From JBKEDF01 sp047975325 (GTDB taxonomy: Bacteria; Pseudomonadota; Alphaproteobacteria; Rhodobacterales; Rhodobacteraceae), in assembly GCA_047975325.1 (NCBI GenBank), contig JBKEDF010000052.1, positions 1-64,000 on the forward strand: 64,000 nt of DNA, given 5' to 3'. The position numbers were made by a program, and so were the translations under genes. Under the pieces are notes generated by a model that ran no database searches, was not told the origin of the DNA, and was given only the letters and a program-made list of their open reading frames with translations. Below are positions 50,207 to 59,816 of the stretch, piece by piece (positions within the stretch are counted from its first letter, which is position 1; each line of letters begins with the position of its first letter).

Positions 50207-53008
50207 TCAGTTCCCCAACCGTTCCAGAAGTGCGGGAACATGGACCTGATCGGATTTATAGTTCCCTGTCAGCACATGCATGATCAGATTGATCCCGAAA
50301 CGGATGGCAATTTCCCGCTGGCGTTCACCGGCATAGCCGCGCCCGACAGGAAACATGTAATTTCCCCGCTCATCTATGGCCCATGCCGCAGCCCAGTCAT
50401 TACCGCCGATCACCACCGGCGTCACCCCGTCATTGAGATTGCGAAACGGCATGCCCTCGGCCTGTTCAGCATCGGGCGGTGCGGCCTCCACCCAAACCGC
50501 GCGTCCGGCATGGCGGCCCGGGAAATCCTGAAGCAGATAGAAGGTCCGCGTCAGAACATGATCCTGCGGGAGAATTTCAAGTGGCGGCACATCCAGCGGT
50601 GCGGCCAGCAATTGCAGTTTCCGCGCCTCGGGCGTTGCCGAAGATCCCCCGATATCGCCATCGCGCGTGTCAAACAGGATCATCCCACCTGTGCGCAAAT
50701 AACGGTTGATCCTGGAATAGGCCGTACCTGACGGCGCGGGTTGATCCGCAGTTATCGGCCAATAAAGAAAGGGGAAGAAGGCCAGTTCATCCCGTTCAAG
50801 ATCCACCCCCAACGGGGTCAGGGGTTCAATCGTCGTGCGTTCGAAAAGCCTGTCCCCCAGCCCGCGCAGGCCGGCAGCCGATACACGATCCACCTTCGCA
50901 TCGCCGGTCAGCACAGAGCCCAGCCGCACTGCAGTGGTGGCTTCGATTGCACGTTGATCATCGGCAGCTACCGCGTCAGAACCGGGTTCGGCCTGACCCG
51001 GCACCTGCGCCTGCAGCCCCCCCGGCACAACCAGGCCCAGCGCAAATACAAGTATCAGTGCACGACCCGCCCGCGCCGAAAGGCGCCCGGAAAGCGCCAG
51101 GGCCGCCAGGACATCCAGCATCAACAACCCCATCGCCGCCAATAAAAGAACTCCCTTGAGCGAATGTTCAGCCTGCACCTCCAACCCTTCGCGCGCGATT
51201 CCCTCGGGCCAGCGCGCCGCCGCCAGCGGGGTTTCAGCCCGGATCACGTTCAACGCTATCCGCCTGTCTTCCCCCGCATAAAGCCCGGGCGGCATTTCCG
51301 GCCCCGGCCCACCCTCGGCCAGCGCGGTTGCGAAATCCGCACCCTCCACCCCGGGGCTTTCACCCGCATCCATCGGCGCCCCGAAACCGTCAAGCAACAG
51401 TTCAGGCGCCCAGACCTGCCCGGCAAGGTCCTCCGCCTCGGGGGCGGCAGGCCGGGTGGAAACCGCAAGCCGTTCAAGCATCTGCATGAAAAGCCCCGAA
51501 AGCGGCAGGTTGGACCATTCGGCATTGGCCGTCACATGGAACAGCGCCACCTGCCCCTGCCCCACAGGTTTACGCGTCACCAATGGCGTGCCATCTGCCA
51601 GCATCGCAATGGTGCGCGCGGAAAGTTCCGGATCGGGCTGAGCCAGAACCTGGGCTGAAACGCTCACTTCCTCGGGCACGGGCAGGCCGAAGAAGGGCGA
51701 ACCTTCCGGAAAGGGCGCCAACATCTTCGGTTCACCCCAGCTCATCGCGCCGCCAACGTTGCGGCCGCCTTCACGAAGCCGGACCGGCATCAGTGCATCC
51801 TCCGTGGCGCGGCTGACATCGGAAGCCGCAAGGCGCGGACCCGCAAAGCGCAGCAGGAGCCCGCCTTCTTCGACCCAGTTCCACAACGCCTCGCCTTCGT
51901 CAGGGGCAAGCCGCGCAACATCGGCCAGAATGATCACATCGGGACTGGCAAGGATTACATCGGACAGGCTGCCATCGATCAGTTCAGCCACGGGCAACAA
52001 TGCCTGCCGCAGGTAATGCGAAGGCGACAGAAGCTGTAGCCCCTCCGCCCCGCGTGTTCCCGAAATCAGCGCAACCCGGCGGCGTTTCAGGCTGTCATCC
52101 GTCAGGCTGACCGCCCCGGCGGAACGGATCCCCGCAAGTTCGAAACGTGAAATCCGGTTGCGCAGTTCCGGGGGCAAGGACAGTGAAACCTCCGCCTCGG
52201 CCTCCCCCGCCCCGAAACGAATGGGCAGGCGGGCCAGTTCGCGTTCAACTCCAGCCGGATCAAGGCCGCGGGCCGATATTTCAACCTCGCGCGGCTCCCC
52301 CGAGGGCAGTCGCAGGGCCACGAGCTTCACCACCCCGTCTTCGAACCGCGCGGGACGAAGCACCATGACCGGTCGGGGGCTTTCGAAAACCGTGACGCCC
52401 CCGCGCGCCTCCAGCGCGGTCAGTAGCGCGGCGCGGCCCGGATGGTCCACCCCATCGGAAAGCCAGAAACTCGTGAAATCCCCTTCGGGCAGGGCCTCGG
52501 CCCAGCCTGCCAGATCAGGTGTCCAGGGCTGTGGACTGACACCGGCCAGGCGCTGCCCCCAGGCATTGGCCGCCTGAAAGGCGGGCATGGTCGGCATATC
52601 CGTCAGGCGCAGCAGTGCAACCGGACGGCCCGCACGCCCCGCCTCATCGATCAGGGCGCGCGCGCGTTCCATCCGGCGCGGCCAATCCCGCGCATCGGCC
52701 CAGGACCCATCCATCAGCACCAGAAGCGGGCCGGTTGCCATATCGCGCTGCTGCGGGTTCAGGACCGGTCCGGCAAAGGCCAGGATTGCGGCGGCAATGG
52801 CCAGCATTCGCAACAACAGAAGCCACCATGGGGTGCGGTCGGCCTCATGTTCCTCATCCTTCAAGCCAAGCAACAGCGCCACGCCGGGGAATCGCCGCCG
52901 GATTGGCGCGGGCGGTATCGCGCGCAACAACAGCCAGAGCAGCGGCAAGGCGATCAGCCCCAGCAAAAGAAGGGGCGAAGTGAAACCCAGCGGGCCAATC
53001 ACCCACAT
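50207..53008 (-). CDS. BatA/DUF4159-domain membrane protein
   Basis: The 933-residue protein starts at ATG 53008, overlapping the DUF58 stop. It has an N-terminal BatA-type membrane hairpin (about 1-80, 'GFTSPLLLLGLIALPLLWL'), a VWA-like segment with 'LLVLMDGSWADARDWPRR', a long middle periplasm-facing region with 'VIILADVARLAPDEGEAL', two further helices (about 635-690) and a C-terminal DUF4159 domain (about 720-930, 'DELAFFPFLYWPITADQ' and 'FPVGRGYAGERQREIAIRF'). It is probably the membrane partner of the MoxR chaperone and DUF58 protein. No catalytic role is evident. Confidence 0.85.
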   Translation of the reverse strand: MWVIGPLGFTSPLLLLGLIALPLLWLLLRAIPPAPIRRRFPGVALLLGLKDEEHEADRTPWWLLLLRMLAIAAAILAFAGPVLNPQQRDMATGPLLVLMDGSWADARDWPRRMERARALIDEAGRAGRPVALLRLTDMPTMPAFQAANAWGQRLAGVSPQPWTPDLAGWAEALPEGDFTSFWLSDGVDHPGRAALLTALEARGGVTVFESPRPVMVLRPARFEDGVVKLVALRLPSGEPREVEISARGLDPAGVERELARLPIRFGAGEAEAEVSLSLPPELRNRISRFELAGIRSAGAVSLTDDSLKRRRVALISGTRGAEGLQLLSPSHYLRQALLPVAELIDGSLSDVILASPDVIILADVARLAPDEGEALWNWVEEGGLLLRFAGPRLAASDVSRATEDALMPVRLREGGRNVGGAMSWGEPKMLAPFPEGSPFFGLPVPEEVSVSAQVLAQPDPELSARTIAMLADGTPLVTRKPVGQGQVALFHVTANAEWSNLPLSGLFMQMLERLAVSTRPAAPEAEDLAGQVWAPELLLDGFGAPMDAGESPGVEGADFATALAEGGPGPEMPPGLYAGEDRRIALNVIRAETPLAAARWPEGIAREGLEVQAEHSLKGVLLLAAMGLLMLDVLAALALSGRLSARAGRALILVFALGLVVPGGLQAQVPGQAEPGSDAVAADDQRAIEATTAVRLGSVLTGDAKVDRVSAAGLRGLGDRLFERTTIEPLTPLGVDLERDELAFFPFLYWPITADQPAPSGTAYSRINRYLRTGGMILFDTRDGDIGGSSATPEARKLQLLAAPLDVPPLEILPQDHVLTRTFYLLQDFPGRHAGRAVWVEAAPPDAEQAEGMPFRNLNDGVTPVVIGGNDWAAAWAIDERGNYMFPVGRGYAGERQREIAIRFGINLIMHVLTGNYKSDQVHVPALLERLGN

Positions 53009-53889
53009 CAGCGCCCCCTTTCCAGCGCGGCATATAGCCACAACAGCGCGGATTGGGCACCCTGCCCCGTATGGTGGCACAGGTAATGCCAGCCCATGAC
53101 CCGGGCCAGATCCGCCAGCCGCGCCTTGCGTTCGGCCAGCCGGTCCAGGTAACGGCTGCGCAGATCGGAGGCCCGCAATGTTTCATGGCTGAGAGAGCCG
53201 CCCATGGATTGAAAAATTGTCCGCCCGTCGAAGGGAAATTCCTCTTCCGCAGGGTCAAGAATCTGTACCAGCGCCCCCCGCACACCGCGATCAGAGGCCA
53301 GACCCAATGCCGTTTCCACATCCTCCAGTGGCCCAAGGAAATCCGACAGGAAGACCGCACGGCCATGGCTGACAAGACCGGCCACCTCCGGCGCACCATA
53401 ATCATCTTCGCTTGCAGCAAGACCTTCGGTCAGTCGCAAAAGCTGCGCCCGGCCCGAACGCGGGCGCGCAGCATCCCCCACCAGACCAACCCTTTCGCCC
53501 CCCCGAAGCAACAACACCGCCAGCGCCAGCGCCAGAAGCCGCGCGCGGTCGGCCTTGGGCGGATGTTTCGCGCGGCCGGAAAAATTCATCGACTGCGCCC
53601 CGTCAACCCAGAGCATCACCGTCTGCGCCGCCTGCCATTCGCGTTCGCGGACATAATGCTGGTCGGATCGGGCGGAACGCCGCCAGTCGATCTGGCTGGC
53701 AGAATCGCCCGGTACTGCCGAACGATATTGCCAGAACTCATCCCCCAATCCGGCCCGCCGCCGTCCATGTTCGCCCAGCATCACCGTCGCGGCCAATTGT
53801 TCCGCCGCCGCCAGAAGGGGCGGCAGGGACTGGCCAAGCATCTCCGCCTGGCTGCGCAGACCGGCAGGACTGGCGGCGGCAGGGGTCAC
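53008..53889 (-). CDS. DUF58 protein
   Basis: The 293-residue protein has the DUF58 signature 'YRSAVPGDSASQIDWRRSA' and 'YVREREWQAAQTVMLWVDG', followed by 'AQSMNFSGRAKHPPKADRA', a VWA-like beta strand and metal loop. DUF58 proteins are partners of MoxR AAA ATPases. It overlaps moxR by four bases (53886-53889) and the DUF4159 gene by one base at 53008, so the three are translationally coupled. Confidence 0.92.
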   Translation of the reverse strand: MTPAAASPAGLRSQAEMLGQSLPPLLAAAEQLAATVMLGEHGRRRAGLGDEFWQYRSAVPGDSASQIDWRRSARSDQHYVREREWQAAQTVMLWVDGAQSMNFSGRAKHPPKADRARLLALALAVLLLRGGERVGLVGDAARPRSGRAQLLRLTEGLAASEDDYGAPEVAGLVSHGRAVFLSDFLGPLEDVETALGLASDRGVRGALVQILDPAEEEFPFDGRTIFQSMGGSLSHETLRASDLRSRYLDRLAERKARLADLARVMGWHYLCHHTGQGAQSALLWLYAALERGR

Positions 53890-54911
53890 GCCGCGGCCTC
53901 AAGCCCGAGGCTGCGTGTCACCGTCGCATCGATAAGACCGGCAAGGCTTTCGCCACGCGCACGCGCAGCAAAGGAAAGCGCCATGCGATGGGTCAGGACC
54001 GGCTGCGCCAGCGCCGCGACGTCGGAAACCGATGGTGCAAGGCGCCCCTCCAGCAAGGCACGCGCACGAACCGTCAGCATCAGCGCCTGCGCCGCCCGTG
54101 GCCCCGGCCCCCAGGAAAGCTGCCCCGCCAGCACGGCACCTTCGGGTTCATCGGGACGACAGGCGCGGACCAGATCCAGGATTGCCTCCATAACCTTTTC
54201 GCCAACCGGCATCCGGCGCAGGACCGACTGCGCTGCAATCAGTTCTCCGGCGGAAAAGACCTGGTGGGAGCTTGCCTCCTCCGCTCCGGTCGTGGCCAGC
54301 AGGATATCGCGTTCGGTATCACGGTCGGGATATCCCACATCAACCTGCACGAGAAAGCGGTCAAGCTGGGCCTCGGGCAGCGGGTAGGTGCCTTCCTGTT
54401 CGATCGGGTTCTGCGTTGCCAGAACATGAAAGGGGCGGCCAAGCGGGCGGTGTTGCCCCGCTATGGTGACCTCATGTTCCTGCATCGCCTGCAGGAGCGC
54501 GGATTGCGTACGCGGGCTGGCGCGATTGATCTCATCGGCCATCAGCAGCTGGCAAAAGATCGGCCCTTCGATGAAACGAAAGGCGCGACTGCCATCGGGG
54601 GCAGTATCAAGCACCTCGGAACCCAGGATATCGGCAGGCATCAGATCCGGCGTGAATTGCACGCGGTTGCCCTTCAGCCCCATCACGGTGGACAGCGTAT
54701 CGACAAGACGGGTCTTGCCCAGCCCCGGCAACCCGACCAGAAGCGCGTGGCCACCACAAAGAATGGAGGCCAATACCAGATCCACCACCCTTTCCTGCCC
54801 GATAAAACGCTGGTTGATCGAGGCCTTGGCCTCCCCCAGACGATCACCCAGGGTTTCGATTTCGGCAACAAGCTTCGCATCGGGGGCGGCTGTCTCTGGG
54901 TTTGCAGTCAT
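53886..54911 (-). CDS. MoxR-family AAA+ ATPase
   Basis: The 341-residue chaperone-like ATPase has Walker A 'LVGLPGLGKTRLVDTL', Walker B 'LLMADEINRASPRTQSALL', sensor 1 'LATQNPIEQEGTYPLPEAQ' and arginine-finger/AAA lid residues in 'LDRFLVQVDVGYPDRDTERD'. MoxR proteins, with DUF58/VWA partners, assemble protein complexes or insert metal cofactors. It is the first gene of the operon and divergent from the DUF1285 gene. Confidence 0.95.
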   Translation of the reverse strand: MTANPETAAPDAKLVAEIETLGDRLGEAKASINQRFIGQERVVDLVLASILCGGHALLVGLPGLGKTRLVDTLSTVMGLKGNRVQFTPDLMPADILGSEVLDTAPDGSRAFRFIEGPIFCQLLMADEINRASPRTQSALLQAMQEHEVTIAGQHRPLGRPFHVLATQNPIEQEGTYPLPEAQLDRFLVQVDVGYPDRDTERDILLATTGAEEASSHQVFSAGELIAAQSVLRRMPVGEKVMEAILDLVRACRPDEPEGAVLAGQLSWGPGPRAAQALMLTVRARALLEGRLAPSVSDVAALAQPVLTHRMALSFAARARGESLAGLIDATVTRSLGLEAAA

Positions 54912-54971
54912 GACATTCCTCGGTCGCGGGTTATATTCGGGTAGTAAAGCGGGTAATCGCGCGCACTACAA

Positions 54972-55571
54972 ATGACAAACGAACAGATAGGACAATTGAT
55001 CGTGAAACCGGGCATGGAAAGCGTGATCGCATCGGCCAAATCGGCGGGAAAAGGCTCAGGTCCGGCACCGGTGCATCTGTGGGATCCGCCCTTTTGCGGC
55101 GATCTGGACATGCGCATCGCGCGGGACGGGACGTGGTTTTATCTTGGCACACCGATCGGCCGCCCGGCGCTGGTAAAGCTTTTCTCCAATATCCTGAAAC
55201 GGGAAGGGGATCGCTATTTTCTGGTCACACCGGTGGAAAAGGTTGGCATTACGGTGGATGACGCCCCTTTTGTTGCGGTGGATTTCGAGGTTACGGGAAA
55301 AGATCAGGATCAGACCCTGGATTTCGTGACGCAGGTCGGGGACCGGGTAACCGCAGGGCCGGAACACCAGATCCGGGTCGTGCGGGATGACACCACCGGC
55401 GAACCCTCACCCTATGTAATGATCCGCGCGGGACTGGAAGCACTGATCGACCGCAAGAGTTTCTACCGGCTGGTGGACCTGGGCAGCTATCAGCCCCATG
55501 CGGGGGAAAATTGGTTCGGGCTCTGGTCGGCAGGAATGTTCTTTCCGGTGATCCCAAGCGCCGAACTATAG
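54972..55571 (+). CDS. DUF1285 domain protein
   Basis: The 199-residue cytoplasmic protein shows the DUF1285 features 'PVHLWDPPFCGDLDMRIARD', 'GTWFYLGTPIGRPALVKLF' and 'DRYFLVTPVEKVGITVDD', with a family C-terminal 'FGLWSAGMFFPVIPS'. It has two beta-rich subdomains. The function is unknown; in relatives it often lies near moxR and tRNA maturation genes. It is divergent from moxR. Confidence 0.9.
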   Translation: MTNEQIGQLIVKPGMESVIASAKSAGKGSGPAPVHLWDPPFCGDLDMRIARDGTWFYLGTPIGRPALVKLFSNILKREGDRYFLVTPVEKVGITVDDAPFVAVDFEVTGKDQDQTLDFVTQVGDRVTAGPEHQIRVVRDDTTGEPSPYVMIRAGLEALIDRKSFYRLVDLGSYQPHAGENWFGLWSAGMFFPVIPSAEL

Positions 55572-55716
55572 GCATATCCGGGTTTTGCCCGACAAGCCCG
55601 ACCCTCCTTTTGCCGGCAACAGGGGGCGGCGCCACATGATGTTTCCGTTCGGCAGGCTTGCTGCCCGCGCGGCTTGCGCTAAAATGGTACGCGAGCGAAT
55701 AACTGGGAAGCCTGCC

Positions 55717-55902
55717 ATGACCACCCCCGTGCCTGAAAGCCAGACCGTCACCACCCGGAAAATTGCCTGCGATGGCGGTGAAGGGGCCCTGGGTCATCCG
55801 CGTGTCTGGCTGACGATCCCACGGGAAACCGGATGGGTGGAATGCGGATATTGCGACAAGCGTTATGTCATCGACGGCGCGGGCGTGCATGACGATCATT
55901 GA
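55717..55902 (+). CDS. Small CHCC zinc-finger protein
   Basis: The 61-residue protein starts at ATG 55717. It has a zf-CHCC domain: Cys in 'KIACDGGEGALGHPRVWL', with His in 'GHP', and the pair in 'WVECGYCDKRYV'. The same domain occurs at the C terminus of the complex I accessory subunit NDUFS6. Bacterial members are often linked with respiratory complex I. The frame upstream is open but lacks family residues. Confidence 0.87.
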   Translation: MTTPVPESQTVTTRKIACDGGEGALGHPRVWLTIPRETGWVECGYCDKRYVIDGAGVHDDH

Positions 55903-56045
55903 TACCTCATCGCATAACGGGAAATAGCGGCCCGGGTCCGGGATGCTGCCTGACCGGTCCTGCAAATCCTGCGGCGCAAGACAGGCTATAGAACCCGGAC
56001 CGGCTTCATGCCATTACTGGCCCGATGACGCGCGGAGGGCATGAC

Positions 56046-58838
56046 ATGACATTCGGCAAGGGCCATCACCTGCATCTGATCGATGGATCGGCCTATATTT
56101 TCCGCGCCTATCACGCGCTGCCCCCGCTGACGCGAAAATCCGACGGGCTGCCTGTCGGGGCAGTTGCGGGGTTTTGCAATATCCTCTTCCGGTATCTGCA
56201 GGAAAACAAATCGGGCGATGCGCCAACCCATGCCGCCGTGATCTTCGATCATTCCTCCAAGACCTTTCGCAATGAAATCTATCCGGAATACAAGGCCAAC
56301 CGCCCGGAACCGCCCGAGGATCTGCGCCCGCAATTCCCGTTGACGCGCGAGGCCGTCGAAGCCTTCAACATGGCCTCCATCGAAACCGAAGGTTTTGAGG
56401 CCGATGACATTATCGCCACGCTGGCCTGTCAGGCGCGGGATGCGGGCGGGAAAGTGACGATCATTTCCTCAGACAAGGATCTGATGCAATTGGTCGGCAA
56501 TGGGGTCTTCATGCTCGATCCGATGAAGAATCGGGAGATCGGACCGGAGGAGGTGGAAGAAAAGTTTGGTGTTCCACCCGAAAGGGTGGTGGATGTGCAG
56601 GCACTTGCGGGCGATTCGGTCGATAATGTTCCGGGGGCACCGGGAATCGGGGTCAAGACCGCGGCACTTTTGATCCGCGAATTTGGCGATCTGGAAACAC
56701 TGCTGGAACGGGCGGATGAAATCCCGCAACCCAAACGGCGCCAGACGCTGATCGAAAAGGCGGAACAGATCCGGATTTCGAAACGGCTGGTGCAGCTCGA
56801 CTGCGAAACACCGCTGGATTTCACATTGGAAAGCCTGGAGGTGCGGGAACCGGAACCGGATGCCCTGATGGGTTTTCTGAACCGGATGGAATTTCGCACA
56901 CTGACCCGTCGCGTCGCCGAAAGCCTGGACGTCCCCCCCCCACCCGCCCCGGAGACCGAAAGCAGCCCCCCGGAAACGGATGCGCCACAACAGCCCCCCT
57001 TTGATCACGCAGCCTATGAGGCGATCCGCGACATGGCGGCGCTGGAACCCTGGCTTGCCGCAATTGCGGAACGGGGATTCGTCGCCATCGACACCGAAAC
57101 CACAAGCCTTGATGAGATGCGCGCCAATCTTGTCGGTATTTCACTGGCGGTCGAACCCGGCAAGGCCTGCTATATTCCGCTGGGCCATTGCCTGGGTGAA
57201 GATGATCTTTTCGGAGGCGCGGCGCTTGTCGAAGGGCAGATCGGACTGGAACAGGCGCTTGGCGCACTGAAACCCGTGCTGGAGGATCCCGCGATCCTGA
57301 AGATCGGCCAGAATATGAAATATGACTGGAAGATCTTTGCCCGCCACGGGGTTTTCCTGACATCCATCGACGACACAATGCTGATGAGTTCCGCATTATA
57401 TGCCGGAAAACATCTGCATGGGATGGATACGCTTTCCGATACCTATCTGGGCCATCAGCCGATCCCGATAAAATCGCTGCTCGGTTCGGGAAAGTCGCAG
57501 ATCACCTTTGACCGCGTTCCCATTGAAGAGGCTGTCAAATACGCTGCAGAGGATGCCGATATCACATTGCGGCTCTGGCAGATCCTCAAGCCGCGCCTGC
57601 ATCAGGGCAAGGTAACCACCGTCTATGAAACGCTCGAACGACCGCTGGTGCCGGTCCTGGCACGGATGGAAATGGCAGGGGTGCAGGTCGATCGCGATAC
57701 GTTATCGCGCATGTCCAACGCCTTTGCGCAGAAAATGGCCGGGCTTGAGGCAGAGATACAGGAACTTGCCGGACGCAGTTTCAATGTGGGATCCCCCAAG
57801 CAACTGGGCGAAATCCTGTTTGACGAAATGGGATTGCCAGGCGGCAAGAAGGGCAAGACGGGGGCCTGGTCCACCGGCGCGGATATCCTGGAAGACCTGG
57901 CAACCGAACATGAGCTGCCCGGCAAGGTTCTGGACTGGCGGCAGCTTTCCAAGCTGAAATCCACCTATACCGATGCGCTTCAGGATCACATCAACCCCGA
58001 AACCGGCCGCGTTCATACCTCCTATTCACTGGTCGGCGCAGTTACGGGGCGGTTGTCCTCCACCGATCCCAACCTGCAGAACATCCCGATCCGTACCGAG
58101 GAAGGCCGTCGTATCCGCGAAGCCTTCGTGGCCCCGGAGGGCCGGGTCATGGTCAGCCTCGATTACAGCCAGATCGAGTTGCGGATCCTGGCCCATATTG
58201 CGGAGATCCCCGCACTCCGGCAGGCCTTCAAGGACGGGATCGACATTCATGCCATGACCGCATCGGAAATGTTCGGCACCCCCGTCGAAGGCATGGACCC
58301 CATGATCCGCCGACAGGCAAAGGCAATCAATTTCGGGGTCATCTACGGAATTTCAGGATTTGGGCTTGCCCGCAATCTGCGCATTCCACGCGGCGAGGCA
58401 CAGGGATTCATCGACCGGTATTTCGAACGCTTCCCGGGCATCAGGGAATACATGTCCGATACGGTGAAATTCGCACAGGAAAACGGTTATGTGCAGACGT
58501 TGTTCGGTCGCAAGATCCATACCCCCGATATCAATGCCAAAGGTCCGGGCGCGGGATTTGCCAAACGCGCGGCCATCAATGCGCCAATCCAGGGAACGGC
58601 AGCGGATATCATCCGCCGCGCCATGGTGCGGATGCCGGATGCAATCCGGGATCTCGATGTGAAGATGCTGTTGCAGGTCCATGATGAATTGCTGTTCGAA
58701 GTGGCCGAAAGCGACGTGGCGGCATTGATCGATACGGCGCGTGGGGTGATGGAACAGGCCGCAGCCCCGGCCATCCACCTTGCGGTGCCAATCACCGTGG
58801 ATGCGGGGCAAGGGTCAAACTGGGCCGAAGCGCATTGA
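56046..58838 (+). CDS. polA: DNA polymerase I
   Basis: The 930-residue protein has a 5' nuclease domain (about 1-290, 'LHLIDGSAYIFRAYHALPP', 'FDHSSKTFRNEIYPEYKANR'), an intact 3'-5' exonuclease (about 335-520, 'FVAIDTETTSLDEMRANLVG'), and a polymerase domain (about 540-930) with motif A 'MVSLDYSQIELRILAHI', motif B 'RRQAKAINFGVIYGISG' and motif C 'LLQVHDELLFEV'. It repairs DNA and removes Okazaki primers. GGAGGG six bases before ATG 56046 sets the start. Its stop is nine bases from the convergent glpR stop. Confidence 0.98.
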   Translation: MTFGKGHHLHLIDGSAYIFRAYHALPPLTRKSDGLPVGAVAGFCNILFRYLQENKSGDAPTHAAVIFDHSSKTFRNEIYPEYKANRPEPPEDLRPQFPLTREAVEAFNMASIETEGFEADDIIATLACQARDAGGKVTIISSDKDLMQLVGNGVFMLDPMKNREIGPEEVEEKFGVPPERVVDVQALAGDSVDNVPGAPGIGVKTAALLIREFGDLETLLERADEIPQPKRRQTLIEKAEQIRISKRLVQLDCETPLDFTLESLEVREPEPDALMGFLNRMEFRTLTRRVAESLDVPPPPAPETESSPPETDAPQQPPFDHAAYEAIRDMAALEPWLAAIAERGFVAIDTETTSLDEMRANLVGISLAVEPGKACYIPLGHCLGEDDLFGGAALVEGQIGLEQALGALKPVLEDPAILKIGQNMKYDWKIFARHGVFLTSIDDTMLMSSALYAGKHLHGMDTLSDTYLGHQPIPIKSLLGSGKSQITFDRVPIEEAVKYAAEDADITLRLWQILKPRLHQGKVTTVYETLERPLVPVLARMEMAGVQVDRDTLSRMSNAFAQKMAGLEAEIQELAGRSFNVGSPKQLGEILFDEMGLPGGKKGKTGAWSTGADILEDLATEHELPGKVLDWRQLSKLKSTYTDALQDHINPETGRVHTSYSLVGAVTGRLSSTDPNLQNIPIRTEEGRRIREAFVAPEGRVMVSLDYSQIELRILAHIAEIPALRQAFKDGIDIHAMTASEMFGTPVEGMDPMIRRQAKAINFGVIYGISGFGLARNLRIPRGEAQGFIDRYFERFPGIREYMSDTVKFAQENGYVQTLFGRKIHTPDINAKGPGAGFAKRAAINAPIQGTAADIIRRAMVRMPDAIRDLDVKMLLQVHDELLFEVAESDVAALIDTARGVMEQAAAPAIHLAVPITVDAGQGSNWAEAH

Positions 58839-58847
58839 TCGGATCAG

Positions 58848-59618
58848 TCAAGCCGGAACGATGACCATCTCGGTTTCCCAGCCACGGCAAGCTTCGGTCA
58901 GCGCGGATGGAAAGGGACCATCGGTATAGATTCGGTCCAGTTCCGAAAGGGATCCGATCCGCGCCGGGGCAGAACGGCCCAGTTTGGAATGATCCACCAC
59001 CAGAAACCGCTGACGCGCCTGACGCAGGATGGCACGGCTGACGCGCACCTCCGCCAGATCAAAATCCAGAAGATCGCCATCCTCATCCAGCGCCGAAGTA
59101 CCTATGACAGCAAAATCAACCTTGAACTGACCAAAGAATTCAGTCGTCAGATCGCCAACCAGCCCCCCATCTGCACGACGCAAGGCACCGCCCGCCACCA
59201 TGATTTCGCACCCGGGATTGGCAAGCAGGATATTGGCAACATTGATATTATTCGTAACCACCGTGATATTGCGATGGCCCAGAAGCTCACGCGCCACGGC
59301 CTCGGTCGTGGTTCCGAGATTGAGGATCAGGGAACAGTTATCCGGTATTGCCGCCGCGCAAGCCCTGCCAATGGCTGCTTTTGCGGCCGCATTCATGCGG
59401 CGACGTTCCTCATAGCCGATATTGACCACCCCCGTCCGGGGCACCGCACCGCCATGAACCCGTTCAAGGAACCCCGATTCTGCCAGATCACCCAGATCAC
59501 GGCGGATCGTCTGCAACGTGACTTCGAAACGCTGCGCCAGATCCTCCACCTGAACCCTGCCTTCGGATCGGGCAATTTCCAGAATTTCGCTCTGGCGAAT
59601 ATTAAGGGCCACGGACAT
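58848..59618 (-). CDS. glpR: DeoR-family glycerol-3-phosphate regulon repressor
   Basis: The 256-residue repressor has a DeoR helix-turn-helix (about 5-60, 'VEDLAQRFEVTLQTIRRDL') and the sugar-phosphate sensor domain (about 75-235, 'NLGTTTEAVARELLGHRN', 'VDFAVIGTSALDEDGDLLD'). Divergence from glpD and glpK and operator-like sites in the gap support a GlpR role with glycerol-3-phosphate as inducer. Confidence 0.9.
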   Translation of the reverse strand: MSVALNIRQSEILEIARSEGRVQVEDLAQRFEVTLQTIRRDLGDLAESGFLERVHGGAVPRTGVVNIGYEERRRMNAAAKAAIGRACAAAIPDNCSLILNLGTTTEAVARELLGHRNITVVTNNINVANILLANPGCEIMVAGGALRRADGGLVGDLTTEFFGQFKVDFAVIGTSALDEDGDLLDFDLAEVRVSRAILRQARQRFLVVDHSKLGRSAPARIGSLSELDRIYTDGPFPSALTEACRGWETEMVIVPA

Positions 59619-59720
59619 GCCTCCATATCAGTTGGCGCAAGATGCAGGATCAAGCGGGCCGAAACAAGCGACGATCCCGATTTTCGGACTGGTCCTGCAT
59701 AAGCCCGGATTGCCAAGTAA

Positions 59721-59757
59721 TTTTCGATTATGTTCGATTTAAAGTAAATACGAACAT
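59721..59757. promoter_or_regulatory. GlpR operator candidate upstream of glpD
   Basis: ATGTTCG (59730-59736) and CGAACAT (59751-59757) form an inverted repeat with a 14-base AT-rich centre, and a TTTTCGATT half-site precedes it (59721-59729). The half-sites match E. coli GlpR (WATGTTCGWT). The block is in the glpR-glpD gap about 60 bases before the glpD ATG. Confidence 0.65.
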
Positions 59758-59816
59758 TTTTCTTGACCATTTCCTCCAATACGAAGAAACAGGAACCGGA
59801 TAATCGGGGGAATGGC

